This document shows, piece by piece, positions 1 through 7,250 of a DNA stretch of 47,011 nt (positions are counted from its first letter, which is position 1; every line of letters begins with the position of its first letter). The notes beneath the pieces were generated by a model. It saw nothing but the letters and a program-made list of their open reading frames with translations, had not been told where the DNA came from and ran no database searches. The position numbers and the translations under genes are program-made. This DNA comes from Glycomyces harbinensis (GTDB lineage Bacteria > Actinomycetota > Actinomycetes > Mycobacteriales > Micromonosporaceae), in contig NZ_FNAD01000023.1 of the NCBI RefSeq assembly GCF_900101745.1, positions 42,249 to 89,259 on the forward strand. Direction: 5' to 3'.

Positions 1-73
<73 letters not shown>

Positions 74-220
74 AATTCTGCACGCGGTAGGTCGGGGCCG
101 AAAGACCACGAGGTTTCGCGGGTGCGGGCAGAGGTCTTCCGGGGCCCCCTCCCCCTCCCCCCATGCCCACCCTCCGCCGACCTGCACACCGATGGCAACG
201 TTGAAGACCTGTCTTGGTTT

Positions 221-257
221 CGGTTCCCGGCGGCCTGGCCTCGGCCGCCGGGAACCG
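221..257 (-). terminator. Terminator of the tad operon
   Basis: A perfect 15-bp inverted repeat (221-235 with 243-257, 7-nt loop) lies 9 bp past the stop codon of the last tad gene. There is no U-tract, as is usual for actinobacterial hairpin terminators. It marks the end of the minus-strand tad transcript. Confidence 0.8.
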
Positions 258-265
258 GTGTTCGT

Positions 266-748
266 CTACTCCACGGTGACCGGGCCCGCTCGGGAGACCG
301 CCCTGGCCGGGCCGAAGGCGGCCGGGACCCCTGTCGGGACCTCACTCACGCGGACCGTCACCTCCAGGCCGCCCACCTCGCATCCCTCCAGCTCGGCACC
401 CGCACTCTCCACCATGGCCCGCGCCGCATCGCATGCCTCGCCCTCTCCGAACAGGACCCTCGCGGCGCCCGCCAGCGCGGCCGCGTCCGCCGCACCCTGC
501 GCTCGGTGCCGGGCGGCGCTCGCCTGGCCGACCGCAGTGAATGCCACCGCGGTCACCATCAGCGCCGCCACGACTCCCGCGGCCAGAACCGTTGCCGAAC
601 CGCGTTCCCGGTCGCCCTCCGCAGCCGCGCGTCGGGCTTCGCCGGGCCTTCGATCGGCTCTCCTGCCGCTGCTCAGGGCTACTGCCTCGCTCACCCTTGA
701 CTCCGACCCTGGTGCGGGCGCCTTCGCCGGTATCCGGAACTCCGTCAC
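266..748 (-). CDS. TadE-like pseudopilin-like protein (Rv3654c type)
   Basis: A 160-residue protein with one hydrophobic segment at about residues 50-75, preceded by an Arg/Glu-rich stretch containing RERGSATVLAAG. This is the layout of the last gene of actinobacterial tad loci (Rv3654c and relatives), whose products accompany TadE in Flp pilus assembly or tight-adherence secretion at the membrane. Unlike the two upstream genes it lacks the Glu at +5 after the Gly expected for prepilin peptidase cleavage, so it may stay uncleaved. The start is GTG, overlapping the TadE stop as GTGA, which indicates translational coupling. A terminator follows directly. Family assignment rests on position and hydropathy, not on a catalytic motif. 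Confidence 0.75.
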   Translation of the reverse strand: MTEFRIPAKAPAPGSESRVSEAVALSSGRRADRRPGEARRAAAEGDRERGSATVLAAGVVAALMVTAVAFTAVGQASAARHRAQGAADAAALAGAARVLFGEGEACDAARAMVESAGAELEGCEVGGLEVTVRVSEVPTGVPAAFGPARAVSRAGPVTVE

Positions 749-1272
749 GGCAGGCCCGGTTCCATCGGGGCTGCGGCTTCCGCGGTTATCGACATCGGCG
801 GCGTCAGCGGGCCCAGCGGACTGGTCGGGGCCGTGACCCTCGCCCGTGCCACCTCACCGTCGATCGAAACCGCCACGGAGGCGCCTTCGGGCAGGTAGGC
901 CGCCGCCACCGCCTGCGCGTCTTCGCCCCGGGCGGCGGCGATCGCGGCGCTGTTCGCGGCGTCGATCGCGCGGACCTTCATGCCCACGGCCGCCACCGCC
1001 CATATGCCGAGCGCCAGTACCGCCACGATCGCCGGGAGCGCCGCCGCCATCTCGGCGGTGACGAATCCGCTTTGGCCCCGGTCCCCGCAGGGGGCGCGCC
1101 CGCGGCGGAATAGTCGCCGTCTCAACAGCGGCGTGCTCGCTGCCGTGTCGCTGTCCTGCCCGTTCGGGGGGTCTTCTCTCAGGTTCGGTCTCCGGGTCAC
1201 CGTCCGGTGTGCGGGGCCCTTTTCGGGCGATGGCCGGCAGTCGCTGCGCAGGCGCAGGATCGACGCGGTCAT
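745..1272 (-). CDS. TadE family pilus assembly protein
   Basis: A 175-residue TadE-like minor pseudopilin. After an Arg-rich N-terminal part of about 65 residues comes GQSGFVTAEMAAALPAIVAV, with a processing site of the form G|FVTAE (Glu at +5) and a single transmembrane helix, followed by a small extracellular domain. TadE proteins are cleaved by the prepilin peptidase and are needed for Flp pilus assembly. ATG at 1272 overlaps the upstream stop (ATGA) and was chosen over longer in-frame extensions because of that coupling. The N-terminal part before the pilin signal is unusually long. No TadV-type peptidase is visible in the window, so processing must depend on a gene elsewhere. Confidence 0.82.
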   Translation of the reverse strand: MTASILRLRSDCRPSPEKGPAHRTVTRRPNLREDPPNGQDSDTAASTPLLRRRLFRRGRAPCGDRGQSGFVTAEMAAALPAIVAVLALGIWAVAAVGMKVRAIDAANSAAIAAARGEDAQAVAAAYLPEGASVAVSIDGEVARARVTAPTSPLGPLTPPMSITAEAAAPMEPGLP

Positions 1273-1823
1273 GCCAGTGCCTTCTCGATGAGGGCGGTCA
1301 GTGCGCTTTGGACCGGGCCCGAGGTGACGACCTTCAGCAGGACGCCCGCGAAGGCGACGGCCGCCAAGGTCCCGACGGCGTATTCTGCGGTGCTCATCCC
1401 GCTCTCGCCCCGCATCTTCGCGGCGAACTTCCCGCCCCAGCTCGGTTTGGTCACACCCTGCATCCGGCCCGGGCTCCACTCGTCCTCTTCGCTCGGCCGG
1501 GGGCTCGGGCGCCGCCGCTCGGGCGCCGGGCGGTCGTCGGGTACCGCCGGCGGCCCTGCGGTGATCGGCGGCCTGCTCCGGTTGGCGCCCGGCGACCAGC
1601 TGGTCTCGGTCGCCGGTGTCCCTTCGGCGGCGGCCGGTTCGACCGGTTCGGCCCGTGTCGCCCGGTCGCCGCATGCGGGCGTTCGACAGGCGCTGCTCGC
1701 ATTGCACGGGGGACGCTGGCGGCTCTCGGGCCTGCAGGAAGCCTTCCGCGCATCGGGCCGGTCGGATGCCCGGCGGGCTCGTCGGGTCGGGAGGGCGATG
1801 GTCGTGCCGGTGTCGGCGTTCAT
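1269..1823 (-). CDS. DUF4244 / Flp-like pilin with long N-terminal extension
   Basis: The last ~45 residues hold the informative part: ESG|MSTAEYAVGTLAAVA, matching the Flp prepilin rule G|XXXXEY (Glu +5, Tyr +6), then one hydrophobic helix and a short tail. This is the DUF4244 protein found between tadC and tadE in actinobacterial tad loci (Rv3656c position) and is probably the major pilin. ATG 1823 has a good ribosome site (GAGAGGA, about 7 nt upstream) and gives 184 residues, with about 140 residues of Pro/Arg-rich leader. An internal ATG at 1463 gives 64 residues, closer to the usual family length, but has a weaker site. I prefer the long form with moderate confidence; the pilin part is certain. 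Confidence 0.72.
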   Translation of the reverse strand: MNADTGTTIALPTRRARRASDRPDARKASCRPESRQRPPCNASSACRTPACGDRATRAEPVEPAAAEGTPATETSWSPGANRSRPPITAGPPAVPDDRPAPERRRPSPRPSEEDEWSPGRMQGVTKPSWGGKFAAKMRGESGMSTAEYAVGTLAAVAFAGVLLKVVTSGPVQSALTALIEKALA

Positions 1824-1873
1824 TGCGGTTTCCTCTCTTCGGTGGTCGGGCAGAGCGATCAGGAAGGGACGGT

Positions 1874-2476
1874 TCAGAGTCCGGTGGCCAGGGTGTCGGA
1901 GACGATGCCGAGCACCACCGGTCCGATCCCGGCGATCACGAATGCGGGCAGGAAGCACAGGCACAGCGGTCCGACCAGCGCCACGGCGGCGCGTCCGGCG
2001 CGTTCCTCGGCCCGATTGCGCAGTTCCGACCGGAGCGAGGCCGCCAGTTGTTCGAGGCCTCCCGCGATCGCCGCGCCAGAGTCGCCGGAGCGGTCGAGTT
2101 GCCGGGCCAGGCGGGACGCCCCCGGCAGCCGCCCGAGTTCGGGTAGCGCCTCGGTCGCGCTGGCGCCCAGGTGGATCGCACCGGCGAAGCGGCTCAGCCG
2201 CTCGCCGATCTCCGGGTCGTCGGCATCGGCGACGGCGAACGCGGCCTGCGGGAACGGCGCCCCGGCCCGCATGCCCGCGGCGAGCAGGTCGAGCGTCCAC
2301 GGCCAGGCCGGGGCGAGCCGTTCGGCCGCGGTCCGTTCGGTGCGGTCGGGATCGGACCGCAGAAGCTTGGCGACCAGCCACCAGGTGCCGAAGCCGAGGA
2401 CGATGCCGGTGGGACCGCCGATCGCGAAGGCGGCCGCGACGCCCGCGACGGGGCCCAGGAGTCGGCGCGTCATCAT
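1874..2476 (-). CDS. tadC: TadC, type II secretion system F family protein
   Basis: A 200-residue inner-membrane platform protein of the T2SS F (GspF/TadC) family. Two hydrophobic segments at the N-terminus (about residues 8-35) and two at the C-terminus (about 160-195) flank a soluble helical domain with the typical LAAGMRAGAPFPQAA and LGASATEALPEL stretches. TadC pairs with TadB to anchor the TadA ATPase. The start ATG at 2476 overlaps the tadB stop as ATGA (2473-2476). A 50-bp gap with a new ribosome site separates it from the DUF4244 gene, the only break in coupling in the 3' half of the operon. Confidence 0.85.
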   Translation of the reverse strand: MMTRRLLGPVAGVAAAFAIGGPTGIVLGFGTWWLVAKLLRSDPDRTERTAAERLAPAWPWTLDLLAAGMRAGAPFPQAAFAVADADDPEIGERLSRFAGAIHLGASATEALPELGRLPGASRLARQLDRSGDSGAAIAGGLEQLAASLRSELRNRAEERAGRAAVALVGPLCLCFLPAFVIAGIGPVVLGIVSDTLATGL

Positions 2477-3150
2477 GCGCCCCCTGTGCCGACGGACCGG
2501 ATCAGCGCGCCCGTCCAGAGGAGGCCCGCGGCCTGGAGTCCCATCGCGGCGGCCGCCGCGCCGAGGCCTGCGGGGCCGGCGAAGAGGAAGGCGACGGCGT
2601 CGACGCCGAGCGCTTCGCCGAGTGCGACTCCGGCGGCGGGCAGTGCGATGAGGAGCGCGGCGGTGGCGCGGATCGAGGCGGTCTGGGCCCGGGTCCTGGC
2701 CGCGGCCTGCTCGTCTTCGCGGAGGTGTTCGGCGAGTCTCCGGCACAGGTCGGCTGCGGGGGCGCCGAGTTCGGCGGCGATCCGCAGGGCGGCGCGGAGG
2801 CGCTTCGCGGTGGTGGCGGCCTCGGCGGGCCAGTCGGGTTCCGCCGCTGCGACGGCGCGGGCCGGGTCGGTGCCGGCGGCGAGGTCGGCCGCCAGGTAGG
2901 CGACCGTGTCGGCGGCGGCACGGCCGGCTTCGCCGAGTCGTCTGCGGCGCAGGGCGCGGTGCCAGGCAGTCACGGCCGCCGCGGCGTAGACGGCGGCGAC
3001 GGCTCCGGCGCCGGCCGCCGCGAGCGGGCCGAGTCCGCTGTCGTGGCGGTATCCGGCGAGCCAGGCGGCGGCGAGCGCCGCGGTCAGGGCGGCGCAGGCG
3101 GCGGCGGTTCTGGGCCGGTGGGCGATCAGGGCGTGGGCTGCGGCGGTCAT
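2473..3150 (-). CDS. tadB: TadB, type II secretion system F family protein
   Basis: A 225-residue F-family membrane protein with hydrophobic segments near residues 15-35, 40-60, 165-185 and 195-220 and a cytosolic helical domain between them. It should form the membrane platform with TadC. ATG 3150 is backed both by ATGA overlap with the preceding small ORF and by its own strong ribosome site (GGAAAGGAG, 7 nt upstream), so it can be initiated independently. Ala-rich composition is notable but normal for this GC content. The gene order TadA-TadB-TadC matches Rv3659c-Rv3657c, apart from the small ORF inserted between TadA and TadB. Confidence 0.83.
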   Translation of the reverse strand: MTAAAHALIAHRPRTAAACAALTAALAAAWLAGYRHDSGLGPLAAAGAGAVAAVYAAAAVTAWHRALRRRRLGEAGRAAADTVAYLAADLAAGTDPARAVAAAEPDWPAEAATTAKRLRAALRIAAELGAPAADLCRRLAEHLREDEQAAARTRAQTASIRATAALLIALPAAGVALGEALGVDAVAFLFAGPAGLGAAAAAMGLQAAGLLWTGALIRSVGTGGA

Positions 3151-3410
3151 GTGTCGGCTCCTTTCCGGTTCCGGTTCGGTGTCCGGCCGGTGCCTTCGGC
3201 GGCCATCGGCCGGGCTGCCACGGTCAGGCGCATGCGGGTGCACTCCGGTCGGTCGGCGGCGCGGGGCCGCCCGGTCCTGGTGCGGCGGGTCCGGACGGGT
3301 GGGGCGTCCGCGCCCTGGTCTCGGTGGGCTGCGGGCGGTCGCGGCAGCCGGCCAGAGGCGCGGCAGCGGCGGCGGTCGGGCGGCAGGGCGGAGGCGGCGG
3401 GGCTGCTCAT
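3147..3410 (-). CDS. Small coupled ORF between tadA and tadB, unknown function
   Basis: An 87-residue Arg/Pro/Ala-rich reading frame that fills the gap between tadA and tadB exactly. Its ATG (3410) overlaps the tadA stop as ATGA (3407-3410), and its TGA overlaps the tadB ATG as ATGA (3147-3150). It has no hydrophobic segment, no signal peptide and no motif I recognise. The double overlap is the main reason to believe it is translated: it would carry ribosomes from tadA to tadB. It may be a structural spacer rather than a functional protein, since tadB also has its own ribosome site. The highly basic composition (many RRR and RPR pairs) could equally come from GC-rich non-coding sequence. Confidence 0.45.
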   Translation of the reverse strand: MSSPAASALPPDRRRCRASGRLPRPPAAHRDQGADAPPVRTRRTRTGRPRAADRPECTRMRLTVAARPMAAEGTGRTPNRNRKGADT

Positions 3411-4570
3411 GCGGTCCGCTCCCTCAGCAGGCGTTCGAGCAGTCCCGCGGCGGGACCCGGGCCGCGGCGGGTCCACGCGGTGGTCACTGTCAGCCCCGGC
3501 CCGTCGGCATCGGTGCCGATCAGGGCGATCTCGGTGACCTGGCGGCCGGTTCCGGTGCGCCGCAAGTGGACGATGACGCGCAGGGCCGCCACGAGCTGGG
3601 CGTGGAGTCCGGCCCTCGGCAGACCGTGCGGGAGCGCGAGCGCTTCGAGCCTGGCGGGCGCGTCGGCGGCCGCGTTGCAGTGGAGCGTTCCGGAGCCGCC
3701 CTCGTGGCCGGTGTTGAGTGCGCCGAGCAGTTCGAGCACTTCGGCGCCGCGGCATTCGCCGACGATGATCCGGTCGGGCCGCATCCGCAGCGCCTGCCGC
3801 ACGAGCGCGGCCAGGTCGACCTCGCCGGCGCCCTCGATGTTCGCCGGGCGCGATTCGAGCGTGAGCGCGTGCGGGTGGTCGGGGGCGAGTTCGGCCGCGT
3901 CCTCGACGATGACGATGCGCTCCTGCGGCGGCGCGGTCGACAGGAGACTCGCCAGCAGCGTCGTCTTGCCCGTGCCGGTCCCGCCGGTGACCAGGTAGGC
4001 GAGGCGGGCTTTGACGATGCGCAGCAGCAGGTCGGCCATGTCGGCGGTGAGCGTGTCGGCCTCGACCAGCTGCGTGAGCGTGAACGCCTTCGACCGGTGG
4101 GTGCGGAAGGAGAGGTACGGCCCCGAGGCGGCGACCGGCGGCAGGACGGCGTGGAACCGGGTGCCGTCGGGAAGCCGCACGTCGGCGTACGGGCTGCCGG
4201 AGTCGAGGCGCCGCCCGGCGGCCGCGGCGAGTCGGCAGGCGAGCGAGCGGATCGCGTCGGGGCCGCCGAGGCGGACCTCGGCCGGGCGCAGTCCCTCGCC
4301 GCGGTCGACCCAGGCGCCTCCCGCGCCGTTGACGACCACGTCGGTGACTTCCGGATCGTCCAGCAGCGGCTGGAGCGGCCCGGCCCCGATGAGGTCGTCG
4401 CGCAGCGCCCCGGAGAGCCGCAGCAGCGAGTCCTGATCGGGCGGCGCGGCCCCGGCCGCGCGCAGGGCCCGCACGATGTCCGCCTTCGCCGAGCCGCGGC
4501 CGCGTACGGCGCCGGGCCGGGTCTGGGCCGCGAGCTGGCGGCGGACCTTGTCGAGCAGTTCGAGGCTCAT
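3407..4570 (-). CDS. tadA: TadA/CpaF family secretion ATPase
   Basis: A 387-residue hexameric GspE-type ATPase that powers Flp pilus assembly from the cytosolic face. Visible motifs: Walker A GGTGTGKTTLLASLL at about residue 195, Asp box/Walker B region IVIVEDAAELAP, the TLESRPAN stretch, RPDRIIVGECRGAE, and a His box around NTGHEGGSGTLHCNAA. The N-terminal domain carries the TDVVVNG motif common to CpaF proteins. Length fits actinobacterial TadA. ATG 4570 overlaps the upstream stop as ATGA. It should interact with the TadB/TadC platform and be positioned by the CpaE/Ssd-like protein encoded just before it. Confidence 0.93.
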   Translation of the reverse strand: MSLELLDKVRRQLAAQTRPGAVRGRGSAKADIVRALRAAGAAPPDQDSLLRLSGALRDDLIGAGPLQPLLDDPEVTDVVVNGAGGAWVDRGEGLRPAEVRLGGPDAIRSLACRLAAAAGRRLDSGSPYADVRLPDGTRFHAVLPPVAASGPYLSFRTHRSKAFTLTQLVEADTLTADMADLLLRIVKARLAYLVTGGTGTGKTTLLASLLSTAPPQERIVIVEDAAELAPDHPHALTLESRPANIEGAGEVDLAALVRQALRMRPDRIIVGECRGAEVLELLGALNTGHEGGSGTLHCNAAADAPARLEALALPHGLPRAGLHAQLVAALRVIVHLRRTGTGRQVTEIALIGTDADGPGLTVTTAWTRRGPGPAAGLLERLLRERTA

Positions 4571-5766
4571 CGCGACCCGCCGGTCCGGTCGGCGCCCGAG
4601 CCGACGAGTTCGCCGCGCGGCCGGGCGCGGCTCAGTTCGGCGGTGAGCTCGTGGATGCCGCGGCCGAGGCGGCCCCGCGGGATGCGGCCTTGGCGCAGCA
4701 GGACCGGGAGCCGGCGGTCGGTCGGGACGGCGCCCCACACGGGCGGGTCGCGCCAGTCCGCTTCACGCGGGCCGTCCCAGGACGCGCCGGCCGGCGGCGC
4801 TTCGGCCTCGCCGCGCAGGACCACGCCGAGGTTGGGGTTGTGGAGCCCGTAGGCGGCCGTGACGCTGCGGGCCGCTTCCCAAGAGCGCGAACCGGGCCCG
4901 AGCGTCACCGCGATCGAGCGGGCCGCCGCCGCGGCCCGGGCGGCGGCCCCGGTGCGGGCGCGCGGCAGGTCGACCACGACCAGGTCGGCCGCGAGGCGGG
5001 CCGCGCGCAGCACCTGGTCGAACGCGTCGGCGTCCACTTCGGCCGGATTGCGCGGGTCGGGGCCGACCACGTGGAGGCCGCCGCGCTGCGGCAGGCCGGC
5101 GAGCAGCCCCTCGGGTTCGAGCAGCCCGGCGTTCGCGAGCGAAGGCCACCGCCAGCCCGGTTGGGCCGCGAGCCCGGCGGCGGCGTCGATGCCCCCGCCG
5201 GTGTGGTCGAGGTCGACCAGGACGACCCTGCCGCCGTCCCGTGCGGCGCCGGTGGCCGAGGCGAGGGCCAGCGTCGAGGCGCCGGCGCCGCCGTGACCGG
5301 CGACGTGGGCGATGACGGGCGCCGGTTCGACATCGCGGACGGTCCGGGTGAACAGGTCGATGAGCCAGTCGCGCGCGTCGGGCAGGGCGACCACGCCGGT
5401 GGCCCGCATCTGGATCGCCAGCGGCCACAGCATCGAGGTGTCGGCGGAGTCGGCCCCGAGCCAGGACATGGTGGTGCACAGGACGAGGTGGTCTCTCGCA
5501 GGGAAGTCGCAGGCCACGCATTCGGGTGCGAGGTCGGGCCCGACGAGGACCATCGGGGCCCGCTGCCAGAGCATCGCGGCGTCGAGCGGATGGGTGACCC
5601 GGCGCAGCGAGTGCCCGGACGCGGCCGCGAGCGGGGTGATCGTCTCGGCGAGGCGGTCGTCGCCGGTGATGAGCAGGGATTCGGCCGCCGGAGCGGGTGC
5701 GGCGGGGCCGCCGCGGGCGTTCGCGGAGCCGCGGGTCGATGCGGTGCGGTCGAGTGTCGCTGCCAT
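4567..5766 (-). CDS. CpaE/Ssd-like MinD-family protein of the tad locus
   Basis: A 399-residue protein with a receiver-like N-terminal half (about 25-150) and a MinD/CpaE-like half. The P-loop reads GHGGAGASTLALA (about residue 160): the deviant Walker A lysine and the usual K before T/S are missing, as reported for the septum-site-determining protein Ssd (Rv3660c) and some CpaE proteins, so ATP hydrolysis may be weak or absent. VVLVDLDHTGGGID and LVVVDLPRA are the switch and Walker B regions. It probably places the Tad machine at a cell site and may affect division. It is the first gene of the operon, with AGGAG 5 nt before ATG. Upstream lie two perfect DnaA boxes. Confidence 0.82.
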   Translation of the reverse strand: MAATLDRTASTRGSANARGGPAAPAPAAESLLITGDDRLAETITPLAAASGHSLRRVTHPLDAAMLWQRAPMVLVGPDLAPECVACDFPARDHLVLCTTMSWLGADSADTSMLWPLAIQMRATGVVALPDARDWLIDLFTRTVRDVEPAPVIAHVAGHGGAGASTLALASATGAARDGGRVVLVDLDHTGGGIDAAAGLAAQPGWRWPSLANAGLLEPEGLLAGLPQRGGLHVVGPDPRNPAEVDADAFDQVLRAARLAADLVVVDLPRARTGAAARAAAAARSIAVTLGPGSRSWEAARSVTAAYGLHNPNLGVVLRGEAEAPPAGASWDGPREADWRDPPVWGAVPTDRRLPVLLRQGRIPRGRLGRGIHELTAELSRARPRGELVGSGADRTGGSR

Positions 5767-5853
5767 GGCTGCTCCTACGTTCGGTGATGTTCACGTGCCT
5801 AGGAGTAACCGTGACCGACGGCGCCATAGATCGGCAAGGAAAAGTTTTGCGCC

Positions 5854-5908
5854 TGTGGATAACTCCGCGAGGAAGGGACACATTGGCTGGTCGCGCACCT
5901 GTGGATAA
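5854..5908 (-). promoter_or_regulatory. Pair of perfect DnaA boxes upstream of the tad operon
   Basis: Two copies of tgtggataa (5854-5862 and 5900-5908), each the reverse complement of the perfect DnaA box TTATCCACA, lie in the same orientation with 46 bp between their starts. They sit in the 231-bp gap upstream of the tad operon, next to an A/T-rich patch (aaggaaaagtttt) that is rare in this window. A role in DnaA-dependent control or DnaA titration is inference. Confidence 0.6.
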
Positions 5909-5950
5909 CCCGGGCCGGAAACCGCGAGGAGTATTCGGGCCCCGACGCGA

Positions 5951-5981
5951 CGAGGGACCGCCCCGATGGGACGGTCCCTCG
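5951..5981 (-). terminator. Terminator after the aldose epimerase gene
   Basis: A perfect 10-bp stem (cgagggaccg, 5951-5960, with cggtccctcg, 5972-5981) and an 11-nt loop lie 17 bp beyond the stop codon of the minus-strand epimerase gene. It separates that gene from the DnaA boxes and the tad promoter region. Confidence 0.7.
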
Positions 5982-5997
5982 CGCAAGCCTGACGTCG

Positions 5998-6894
5998 CTA
6001 TTCCGGGCGGATGCCCCAGACGCCGAACCACGCCTCGCTCGGCGAGAGTTCGACCAGGTCCTCACCCGTGGCGAGGGCGTTCGGCGGGCACGTGGTCGGC
6101 TCGATCGCGACCGCACCGCGCTTGCGGTCCCCCTCGAGGCCGTCCGAGGTGTAGATGTGGACCCACCCGAAGGAGTCGTCCATCCACACCGTCACCGCCT
6201 GCCCCGAGACCGGGTCGGCCAGCCGCACTTCGGCCGTCCCGTCGGAGCCGCGCTTGAGGTCCCCGTAGCAGTCGTCGATCACCAGGTCCTTGAGGACCGT
6301 CGGGTCGTCGAAGTCCGCCGCACCGGCTCCGACGGGGATGCGCTGCTTGTCGAGCTTGAGCTTCTTCGCCGCCGGGACGTGCAGCGTCGCCTCGTCGATC
6401 CGCTCGAGCGAACCGGGGATGAGATAGGAGTGGGTGCCCAGGCCGAACGGCGCGGTCTTGTGGCCGGGATTGGAGACCGTGTGTGCGGCGCGCAGGCCGC
6501 CGGGCCCGACCGACCAGCGCGTGCGCAGCTGGAGCGTCCACGGGTAGCCCAGGCGCGCGGGCAGGCGGCACTCGAGGGTGACCGAGGTGTCGGTCACGTC
6601 GACGGCGTTCCACTCGGCCCAGGCCACGAAGCCGTGGAGGGCGGTGTTGGTCTCGATCTCGTTGACCGGCAGCTGGTACTCGGTGCCGTCGTAGGCGTAC
6701 TTGCCGTCGCGGATCCGGTTCGGCCAGGGGGCCAGCACGTGGCCCGACCAGCCGGGCGCGAGCTCCTCGTCGGCGTAGCCCATGACGACCGGGCGGCCGC
6801 GGTAGGTATAAGAGCGCACGCCGCCGCCTACGGCGACGATGACAGCCTCGTGATCGTTGTAGGCGATCGCCCATTGCTCGCCGGACAGCGCCAT
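5998..6894 (-). CDS. Aldose 1-epimerase family protein (galactose mutarotase-like)
   Basis: A 298-residue single-domain protein of the aldose epimerase/YihR-type fold, expected to interconvert alpha and beta anomers of a hexose in the cytosol. Family signatures: PVVMGY and LAPWPNRIRDGKY near residues 35-65, NTALHGFV (catalytic His region) near 90, PFGLGTHSYL (second His) near 165, and AIEPTTCPPNAL near the C-terminus, carrying the catalytic Glu. ATG 6894 was chosen because GGAGG lies 8 nt upstream; an upstream in-frame ATG at 6909 has no ribosome site. Monocistronic with its own terminator. The sugar substrate cannot be read from sequence. Confidence 0.88.
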   Translation of the reverse strand: MALSGEQWAIAYNDHEAVIVAVGGGVRSYTYRGRPVVMGYADEELAPGWSGHVLAPWPNRIRDGKYAYDGTEYQLPVNEIETNTALHGFVAWAEWNAVDVTDTSVTLECRLPARLGYPWTLQLRTRWSVGPGGLRAAHTVSNPGHKTAPFGLGTHSYLIPGSLERIDEATLHVPAAKKLKLDKQRIPVGAGAADFDDPTVLKDLVIDDCYGDLKRGSDGTAEVRLADPVSGQAVTVWMDDSFGWVHIYTSDGLEGDRKRGAVAIEPTTCPPNALATGEDLVELSPSEAWFGVWGIRPE

Positions 6895-7250
6895 AGGGGG
6901 TACCTCCATGTCGTTATCGCTGGGCGGGATGTGCTTTGACGTTAGCTCATGTCCAATGACCTGCGGCACGCGTGTCGATGTGGGCGAGATCGCAGGAAAC
7001 CGTTGAAACCAACAAGACCCATTATCGAAACCCTCCCAACAAAAAGTGCAAACTTGGACAAATAACCAGGCTCACGATGGTTGTCTCATATTTTGCGCCA
7101 CTTCTGTACCGCCATTCAGGATCACCCCCGCACCCTGGGCACTTCCGTCCAGGACCGGCGTGAGGCACCATTTCCAGATAACTACGAACCGTCGCCTCCC
7201 GGAAGCCCCCGGTCGGCAACCACAGGGACAACACACTCAGGAGTACAACG
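6895..7250. other. Divergent intergenic region with an AT-richer core
   Basis: This 356-bp gap separates the divergent epimerase and citrate synthase genes. The stretch 6950-7110 is clearly AT-richer than anything else nearby (for example cctcccaacaaaaagtgcaa). It holds a likely minus-strand promoter and probably the citA promoter. No RNA gene was recognised. Confidence 0.6.
7021..7051 (-). promoter_or_regulatory. Probable promoter of the epimerase gene
   Basis: On the minus strand, TTGCAC (7046-7051) is followed after 19 nt by GATAAT (7021-7026), resembling a sigma-70/HrdB-type promoter with a longish spacer. It would give a leader of about 120 nt before ATG 6894. Confidence 0.4.
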
